Source of the DNA: Anaerolineae bacterium
GTDB taxonomy: Bacteria > Chloroflexota > Anaerolineae > Anaerolineales > E44-bin32
Assembly: GCA_030605795.1 (NCBI GenBank)
Contig: JAUWHR010000085.1
Span: 1-36,195, forward strand
Direction of reading: 5' to 3'
Length of the DNA stretch: 36,195 nucleotides
Both the position numbers and the translations under genes were made by a program. This document shows, piece by piece, positions 31,413 to 36,195 of this stretch. The first letter of the stretch is position 1; the number at the start of each line of letters is the position of its first letter. The notes below the pieces were generated by a model. The model ran no database searches. It was given only the letters and a program-made list of their open reading frames with translations, and was not told the DNA's origin.

Positions 31413-32750
31413 ATGCGTCTGGCGGATGCCCTGCGGGTGGATCAGAAGCGGGTTATCGCGTTCACCGGCGCTGGGGGCAAATCTGCTGCAATCGATCGCC
31501 TGGCAAGGGAACTCTCGGTGAGCAGCCCGGTGGTAGTAACGACCACGACCAAATTCCACCTCAACCAATCCTCGATCGCTGAAGCTCACCTCATTGCCCG
31601 AAACCCTAGGGAATTGGACCGCCTGTCTACACTGCTCGGCAAACACTCTTCGGTATTGGTCACCGGTGAGGTGGCAGAAACGGAATCGAAGTGGTTGGGG
31701 CTAAATCGATCCACTATCGATGCGCTTCATACCATCGCCAAGAAGGCTGGAGCTGTATTGCTGATAGAGGCGGATGGCGCTAGAGGACGTTCCTTGAAAG
31801 CGCCTGCAGGGCACGAGCCGGTTATCCCACCTTATGTCGACCTGGTAGTGCCAGTAGTTGGCCTTGATGTGATTGGTGCTGCTTTGAACGGTAATTTGGT
31901 GCACCGACCAGAAATTGTCGCTTCCTTGCTTGGATTGACGATGGGGGACCGCCTAAGGCCGGAACATGTGGCTTCTCTGATGTCGGATACATCGGGCGGG
32001 ATGAAGGGTGTGCCCCAGAGTGCAGAAGTCCGCGTTTTACTAAACAAGGTGGAGACACCAGATCGCATCGCGGACGGTGGCATAATTGCCGGAAGGCTCC
32101 TAGCATCGTCCCGGATAAGTGCTGCTGTTTTGGCCTGCGTAGCCAAGCCCAACCCTGTGCAGGAGGTTGTTGGGCGTGTAGCGGGTGTTGTCTTGGCTGC
32201 AGGAGATTCAAGGAGACTCGGGCAGCCCAAGCAACTTGTCAATTGGCGGGGCCGACCGCTGGTCTGGCACTCGGTTCAAGCGGCGCTTGGAGGTGGGCTG
32301 TCACCTGTGGTTGTGGTTGTTGGCGCTGAAGCGAAGAGTGTCCGCCGGGTGCTGGCTGAAGAACCGGTGATCTTCGTCGAAAACCCGGAATGGGCTGATG
32401 GTCTGAGCACATCGTTAAATGCCGGATTAGCGGAAGTTGAGGAGCATGCTGAGGCAGTTGTCCTGTTGTTATCTGACATGCCTTTTGTCGACGCAGCGTT
32501 GGTGAGCGCGCTGGTTCACGAGCACCGTCGTACTCTTTCACCTATAGTAGCTCCTCGATCGGGTGGTCGCCGAGCGAATCCTGTGCTCTTTGATAGGGTA
32601 ACGTTTCCCGCACTTCACGCGGTGCGAGGAGACCGTGGAGGGCGAGAACTTTTCCAGATATTCCCCCAAGTCTGGGTCGAATGGGATGAATCGATCCTTT
32701 TTGATCTCGATTCTCCCGAAGACCTACCGCGACTTATGGAACAGGAATGA
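31413..32750 (+). CDS. yqeC: YqeC-MocA fusion: Se-dependent Mo hydroxylase maturation protein with MobA-like nucleotidyltransferase
   Basis: A 445-residue fusion of two proteins that are separate in E. coli. Residues 1-245 are YqeC: RVIAFTGAGGKSAAIDRLA near 14 (P-loop), VVTTTTKFHL near 42, LIEADGARGRSLKAPAGHEP near 120 and LLNKVETPD near 205. Residues 255-445 are MocA/MobA-like: VVLAAGDSRRLGQPKQLVNW near 261 (nucleotide loop), VENPEWADGLSTSLNAGL near 325 and LLSDMPFVDAALV near 354 (metal Asp), with RANPVLFDR near 387. MocA adds CMP to the pterin to form the cytosine dinucleotide used by this enzyme family. The ATG at 31413 is preferred over the GTG at 31392. The fusion suggests direct coupling of Se/Mo insertion and cofactor nucleotidylation. 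Confidence 0.88.
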   Translation: MRLADALRVDQKRVIAFTGAGGKSAAIDRLARELSVSSPVVVTTTTKFHLNQSSIAEAHLIARNPRELDRLSTLLGKHSSVLVTGEVAETESKWLGLNRSTIDALHTIAKKAGAVLLIEADGARGRSLKAPAGHEPVIPPYVDLVVPVVGLDVIGAALNGNLVHRPEIVASLLGLTMGDRLRPEHVASLMSDTSGGMKGVPQSAEVRVLLNKVETPDRIADGGIIAGRLLASSRISAAVLACVAKPNPVQEVVGRVAGVVLAAGDSRRLGQPKQLVNWRGRPLVWHSVQAALGGGLSPVVVVVGAEAKSVRRVLAEEPVIFVENPEWADGLSTSLNAGLAEVEEHAEAVVLLLSDMPFVDAALVSALVHEHRRTLSPIVAPRSGGRRANPVLFDRVTFPALHAVRGDRGGRELFQIFPQVWVEWDESILFDLDSPEDLPRLMEQE

Positions 32751-32771
32751 TCGCCTATTTAATGGTAGAAG

Positions 32772-32791
32772 ACCATGAGACCCGTCATGGT
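32772..32791. terminator. Hairpin after yqeC-mocA, weak terminator candidate
   Basis: ACCATGA-GACCCG-TCATGGT is a perfect 7-bp hairpin 22 bases after the stop. Only a short T run (TTT at 32791-32793) follows, so termination would be inefficient. A second small hairpin (CTGAA-TTGCGAG-TTCAG) begins at 32822. Confidence 0.35.
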
Positions 32792-32850
32792 TTGGACACC
32801 CCTGAAGGATATCATCAGGCACTGAATTGCGAGTTCAGGAATGTGACCCA

Positions 32851-32880
32851 TTGACCTGGTTTCGATCAGGGTGCTATAAT
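32851..32880 (+). promoter_or_regulatory. sigma70-type promoter for aspS
   Basis: TTGACC (32851-32856) and TATAAT (32875-32880) are 18 bases apart, close to consensus. Transcription would start near 32887, leaving a leader of about 170 bases before aspS. Confidence 0.75.
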
Positions 32881-32952
32881 TTGCCCATGAATGTTACCAT
32901 TCGCAGGCAGAAGAATGCATCGATGAATAATCACAACGCTGATGTCAGAGAC

Positions 32953-33016
32953 CATCGGGCGGAGGGTTTTTCTGCCTCGTGAAAGAGCAGCTTTCGTAGC
33001 TCATCGCCGCCCGATG
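32953..33016 (+). promoter_or_regulatory. Structured 5' leader of aspS
   Basis: CATCGGGCGG (32953-32962) and CCGCCCGATG (33007-33016) form a perfect 10-bp stem closing a loop of 44 bases, within which GAAAG/CTTTC and GAGC/GCTC can form smaller hairpins. A further CCGGGCGG follows at 33026-33033 and could compete with the left arm. No T-box sequence (GGTGGNACCGCG) is present. It may be a cis-regulatory RNA or an attenuator. Confidence 0.45.
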
Positions 33017-33060
33017 TCGCATCGACCGGGCGGCTAAATGTTTACCCACTTGGAGGCATG

Positions 33061-34863
33061 ATGTACAGGACACACTCTTGCGGTGATATACGCCCTGAAC
33101 ATATAGGTCGGAGGGTCACCCTCGCTGGTTGGGTCAACCGGCGACGGCATCACGGCGGGGTAATTTTCCTGGACCTACGCAATCGTTCTGGGATCGTCCA
33201 GATTGTGGTAAATCCGGAAACCTCAACTTCTGCTCATGATGTCGCAGAGACCGTGCGTAACGAGTGGGTCGTGCAGGTGGAGGGTGTTGTTCAGCAACGT
33301 CCGGCAGGAATGGTGAATCCGGCGCTTCCAACAGGCCAGATTGAGGTTGATGCCGATAAGATTAAAGTGCTCAACCCTGCCCGTACGCCTCCATTTCCGA
33401 TTAACGAAGAGACCGAGGTCGAGGAGATGATACGTTTGAAGTATCGCTATCTTGACCTGCGGCGTCCGCGCATGCAGAGGATCCTTGAGTTGCGCCACCG
33501 GATTGTGAAGTACATCCGCGACTTCCTCGATGAACGGGGCTTCTGGGAGATCGAAACACCCATTTTGTTCAAGACCACACCAGAGGGTGCCAGGGATTAC
33601 CTGGTGCCATCCCGGATACATCCCGGGGAGTTCTACGCGCTACCCCAATCCCCGCAGCAGCTTAAGCAGTTACTCATGGTGGCGGGTGTCGAGCGCTACT
33701 TCCAAATTGCACGCTGCTTCCGTGATGAAGATCTGCGCGGTGACCGTCAACCAGAGTTCACCCAACTAGACCTGGAGATGTCCTTTGTTGATCGTGAGGA
33801 TGTGATGTCGCTTACCGAGGAGTTGTTCACCGCCATGGTCGAGGAGCTCCTGCCGGAGAAAAGGATTCTCGCCAAACCTTGGCCGCGATTGACCTACACC
33901 GAGGCGTTGGATCGGTTTGGCCGGGACGACCCAGACATCCGTTTCGGGATGGAGCTGAAGGACATCTCAGATCTGGCCGATGGTTGTGGTTTCAAGGTTT
34001 TTGAACGAGTGGTGAAATCCGGTGGACGGGTAGGTGGTCTTAACGCTAAAGGTTGTGGCGAGTTCAGTCGCCGAGAGATCGATGAATTGGCTAATTTTGC
34101 AGCAGATTTCGGCGCCAAGGGTCTAGCCTACCTGGCGGTGAGTATGTCGGGGGAACACCGATCCTCGTTTGCCAAGCACTTGGACGATGATCGGTTGCAA
34201 ACTATGATGGATCGACTAGAAACAGTCCCGGGTGACCTGCTGCTCTTTGTAGCCGATCAGCCGCATGTAGTGTTCGAATCCCTTGGTCGGCTGCGGGTTC
34301 ACCTAGGCGATCGGCTTGGCTTGCGCGACCCGGATGTACTAGCCTTTTGTTGGGTGGTCGATTTTCCCTTTCTCATGTGGAATGAGGAAGAGAGTCGCTG
34401 GGACCCTAGCCATCACTTATTCACTGCGCCTATGCCTGAAGATGTTTACCTCCTGGACACTGATCCGGGCCAAGCACATGGGCAGCAATATGATATGGTG
34501 CTCAATGGCCTCGAGGTAGGTGGAGGCAGCATCCGGATCCATGATCGGGGCTTGCAGGAAAAGGTCTTCCAATTAATTGGCCTCGAATTGGAGGTTGCTC
34601 AAGCGCGCTTTGGGCACATGCTTGAGGCTTTCGAATTCGGCACACCGCCTCATGGTGGAATCGCCCCTGGGATCGATCGTATCTGCCGAATTCTAGCTGG
34701 CGAGCCGCACATCCGCGAAGTGATCGCCTTTCCAAAGAATCAGGCGGCACGCGATGTGATGGCCAACGCTCCATCACCAGCCGACGCCGAGCAGTTGGAG
34801 GAGTTGCACCTGCGCCTGGTTGAAGGTGCACCAATAGCGGAAATGATGGACAAGGATGAATGA
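33061..34863 (+). CDS. aspS: Aspartyl-tRNA synthetase, probably non-discriminating (Asp/Asn)
   Basis: A 600-residue class IIb synthetase. The N-terminal OB-fold anticodon domain has GWVNRRRHHGGVIFLDLRN; motif 2 is RYFQIARCFRDEDLRGDRQP near 222, followed by EFTQLDLEMSF; a GAD insertion domain (about 290-420) includes GGLNAKGCGEFSRREIDEL; motif 3 is GGIAPGIDRICRIL near 540. The residue after RRRH is His31, where strictly tRNA-Asp-specific bacterial enzymes have Leu and relaxed ones such as that of Pseudomonas aeruginosa have His; this suggests Asp-tRNA-Asn is also made and amidated by GatCAB. GGAGG at 33052-33056 fits the ATG at 33061 better than the one at 33058. The gene is a housekeeping neighbour and not part of the catabolic cluster. 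Confidence 0.95.
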   Translation: MYRTHSCGDIRPEHIGRRVTLAGWVNRRRHHGGVIFLDLRNRSGIVQIVVNPETSTSAHDVAETVRNEWVVQVEGVVQQRPAGMVNPALPTGQIEVDADKIKVLNPARTPPFPINEETEVEEMIRLKYRYLDLRRPRMQRILELRHRIVKYIRDFLDERGFWEIETPILFKTTPEGARDYLVPSRIHPGEFYALPQSPQQLKQLLMVAGVERYFQIARCFRDEDLRGDRQPEFTQLDLEMSFVDREDVMSLTEELFTAMVEELLPEKRILAKPWPRLTYTEALDRFGRDDPDIRFGMELKDISDLADGCGFKVFERVVKSGGRVGGLNAKGCGEFSRREIDELANFAADFGAKGLAYLAVSMSGEHRSSFAKHLDDDRLQTMMDRLETVPGDLLLFVADQPHVVFESLGRLRVHLGDRLGLRDPDVLAFCWVVDFPFLMWNEEESRWDPSHHLFTAPMPEDVYLLDTDPGQAHGQQYDMVLNGLEVGGGSIRIHDRGLQEKVFQLIGLELEVAQARFGHMLEAFEFGTPPHGGIAPGIDRICRILAGEPHIREVIAFPKNQAARDVMANAPSPADAEQLEELHLRLVEGAPIAEMMDKDE

Positions 34864-34888
34864 TCGTGGTATACATGGCTTTAACCCT

Positions 34889-35056
34889 GCTGTGTACGTG
34901 ATGGTGCAAGACGTTTTGAGCCAACACTTAGGATAAGGGGTTCTCGCTCCGTTGGGGGACGCGATAGGCTACGGCCAAGGCGAAACCCAAGGGCTGGACC
35001 CCACCTGCGAATGCAGGTTCAAAACAAAGCAGCACACGGCATGGCGGGGCGTTTTT
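34889..35056 (+). ncRNA. Candidate structured RNA between aspS and recA
   Basis: No frame in this stretch looks coding, but nested complementary segments are strong. GCTGTGT (34889-34895) pairs with ACACGGC (35034-35040), GTTTTGAGCC (34913-34922) with GGTTCAAAAC (35016-35025), and GGGGTTC (34937-34943) with GGACCCC (34996-35002), with hairpins TCGCTCC/GGA-GCGA (34944-34964) and CCTGC-GAAT-GCAGG (35004-35017, competing by two bases). A T-run at 35052-35056 follows a GC-rich segment. The nested long stem with internal bubble and size of about 165 bases recall 6S RNA, but I do not see diagnostic 6S sequence; tmRNA, RNase P and SRP motifs are absent. Confidence 0.45.
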
Positions 35057-35063
35057 ATTACTG

Positions 35064-35099
35064 TCGGCGATAGGATCTACTAAGTCGCCGATTTCATTT
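35064..35099 (+). terminator. Probable rho-independent terminator upstream of recA
   Basis: TCGGCGA (35064-35070) and TCGCCGA (35085-35091) form a perfect 7-bp stem with a 14-base loop, followed by TTTCATTTT. It would end transcription of the aspS/structured-RNA unit before the recA promoter. Confidence 0.55.
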
Positions 35100-35115
35100 T
35101 GGCATTGAAGTCGAA

Positions 35116-35130
35116 GGAACAGGCTGTACC
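35116..35130. promoter_or_regulatory. Palindrome upstream of recA, possible regulatory site
   Basis: GGAACAGGCTGTACC is symmetrical (GG-ACAG-CTGT-CC) except at its centre and two inner positions. It contains GAAC and resembles LexA-type half-sites, but it does not match the GAAC-N4-GTTC or CTGT-N8-ACAG boxes exactly. It lies about 75 bases before the -35. Confidence 0.3.
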
Positions 35131-35204
35131 GAGGGGATTCGCTCAGGATGATTGCCTCGCTTTATTTGCCCCTAAAGTGAAATATACCCCAGAGACTGAT
35201 CGTC

Positions 35205-35233
35205 TTGCACTCTTGCCTGATCTCAGGTAGACT
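35205..35233 (+). promoter_or_regulatory. recA: recA promoter with palindromic spacer
   Basis: TTGCAC (35205-35210) and TAGACT (35228-35233) are 17 bases apart, a good sigma70 arrangement 30 bases before the recA start. The spacer contains CCTGA-TC-TCAGG (35216-35227), a perfect 5-bp palindrome between -35 and -10, where a repressor such as LexA could block polymerase. Confidence 0.5.
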
Positions 35234-35263
35234 TTTAAAACCTTATATGTGAGGGGGCGAGAT

Positions 35264-36195
35264 ATGACCGACGACCGTGATAAAGCCCTTGAGGCGGCGG
35301 TTGACGAAATCAAGAAGCGGTATGGAGACGGCGCGGTGATGCGCTTGGGGGAGGCGACCCATCTGAAGGTGGAGTCGATTCCAACCGGGTCGCTGGCGTT
35401 GGACCTGGCGTTAGGGGTGGGGGGCATCCCCCGTGGTCGGGTGACCGAGATCTACGGGCCGGAGGCTTCCGGCAAGACGACGCTGGCCCAGCACATAATA
35501 GCCGAGTCACAGCGACTGGGAGGGGTGTGCGCCTTCATCGATATGGAGCATGCGCTGGATCCAGCGTATGCTGCCCGGTGCGGGGTGGACATAGACAACC
35601 TATACATCTCGCAGCCGGACATGGGGGAGCAGGCGTTAGAGATTGGGGAGACGTTGGTAAGGAGCGGGGCGGTAGAGGTGGTGGTGATCGACAGTGTGGC
35701 GGCGCTGGTGCCGCGGGCGGAGATCGAGGGGGACATGGGGGATCCGCACATGGGGATGCAGGCGCGGCTGATGAGTCAAGCGCTGAGGAAGCTAAGTGGG
35801 GTGATCAAGCAGACGAACACGGCGGTGATCTTCACCAATCAATTGAGGCAGAGGATAGGGGTGGTGTTTGGCAATCCGGAGACGACGACGGGGGGGAGAG
35901 CGTTGAAGTTTTACGCTTCGGTGAGGTTGGACATGAGGCGGGTGGAGAGCATCAAGGTGGGGCAGGAGGTGGTGGGGAATAGGGTGCGGGTGCGGGTGGT
36001 AAAGAACAAGGTGGCGCCGCCGTTCAAGGTGGCGGAGTTTGACATCATGTACGACGAGGGGATCTCGAAGGTGGGAGGTATTTTGGATCTGGGTGTGGAG
36101 ATGGGGTTGATTGAGAAGCGGGGGTCGTACTACTCATATGGGGATCTGAGGTTGGGGCAGGGTAGGGAGAACGCCAAGGGATATTTGAGGGAGAA
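35264..36195 (+). CDS. recA: Recombinase RecA, 3' truncated by window edge
   Basis: The frame from ATG 35264 runs off the window end and gives 310 residues of an expected 340-360. [15 protein letters not shown] near residue 65 is the Walker A motif, [19 protein letters not shown] near 140 is Walker B with loop L1, and [20 protein letters not shown] near 192 covers motif/loop L2. [10 protein letters not shown] has Met where Ala is common. GAGGGGG (35251-35257) precedes the start. RecA drives homologous recombination and LexA cleavage. The coding strand from about 35640 on is unusually rich in G (many GGG, AGG and GTG codons) compared with its first third and with other genes here. Confidence 0.97.
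   Translation, partial: MTDDRDKALEAAVDEIKKRYGDGAVMRLGEATHLKVESIPTGSLALDLALGVGGIPRGRVTEIYGPEASGKTTLAQHIIAESQRLGGVCAFIDMEHALDPAYAARCGVDIDNLYISQPDMGEQALEIGETLVRSGAVEVVVIDSVAALVPRAEIEGDMGDPHMGMQARLMSQALRKLSGVIKQTNTAVIFTNQLRQRIGVVFGNPETTTGGRALKFYASVRLDMRRVESIKVGQEVVGNRVRVRVVKNKVAPPFKVAEFDIMYDEGISKVGGILDLGVEMGLIEKRGSYYSYGDLRLGQGRENAKGYLRE

Noticed and set aside
32881-33060. T-box riboswitch before aspS
   Set aside because: The conserved antiterminator bulge sequence is absent and no terminator with U-run precedes the gene.
34864-35263. tmRNA, SRP RNA, RNase P RNA or tRNA
   Set aside because: None of the diagnostic conserved sequences of these RNAs is present; a GGTTCAAA stretch resembles a T-arm but has no acceptor stem around it.
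35527-35982. Plus-strand frame of 151 codons overlapping recA
   Set aside because: It is a shadow of the strongly conserved recA frame; its Gly/Ala-rich translation follows from the G-rich sequence.
1-36195. CRISPR arrays, prophage or integrase-type islands
   Set aside because: No regularly spaced direct repeats, integrase, tRNA attachment site or phage structural genes were seen.

Overview
The window looks like a chromosomal segment of an anaerobic or facultative member of the Chloroflexota (Anaerolineae-like). This is an inference from three things: F420-biosynthesis genes next to Mo-hydroxylase genes, the style of the RecA and AspRS proteins, and several proteins I can only place as Chloroflexota-type hypotheticals. 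I cannot confirm the taxon without a search. Almost everything is on the + strand in tight runs, many with overlapping start/stop codons; the only convincing minus-strand gene is a REP-associated transposase.

Layout. (1) 1-2947: the end of a nucleoside-type ABC importer (ATPase cut by the window edge, two permeases). (2) 3049-7452: threonine synthase, a family 2 glycosyltransferase, a TrpB-like PLP enzyme and a small hypothetical protein. (3) 7580-9001: a dihydropyrimidinase/hydantoinase. (4) 9002-10517: a non-coding, decaying zone with a RAYT transposase, four REP palindromes and an ssnA remnant. (5) 10518-13957: F420 genes npdG, cofE, cofD, cofC, with remnants of an F420-type nitroreductase and of an LLM-family (luciferase-like) oxidoreductase. 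(6) 13947-17949: a dihydropyrimidine-dehydrogenase-type flavo-Fe-S enzyme, whose N-terminal Fe-S motif is cut by an in-frame TAA, and an intact ssnA. (7) 17968-32750: a hotdog thioesterase, two Mo hydroxylases with different domain fusions (ygfM + xdhD-type; FAD-2Fe2S fusion + Mo subunit), a CBS-containing family II pyrophosphatase, XdhC, a small membrane protein, a nucleoside-phosphorylase-like two-domain protein, and the Se-dependent Mo-hydroxylase maturation genes yqeB and yqeC-mocA. (8) 32751-36195: housekeeping genes aspS and recA (cut by the window end), with a good sigma70 promoter, a structured leader and a candidate structured RNA between them.

How it may work together (inference): the genes resemble the anaerobic purine/urate catabolic cluster of enterobacteria and clostridia (hyuA, ssnA, ygfM, xdhD, yqeB, yqeC, mocA), with differences. 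Nucleosides enter by the ABC importer, a phosphorylase-like protein could release the base, SsnA would deaminate it, Mo hydroxylases would oxidise it, and the DPD-type reductase plus hydantoinase could reduce and open a ring. The TrpB-like PLP enzyme may process an amino-acid-like product. ygeW, ygeY, carbamate kinase and a recognisable diaminopropionate lyase are not in the window. F420 genes inside such a locus, and the cluster of decayed genes between 10.3 and 14.1 kb, are the most unusual aspects.
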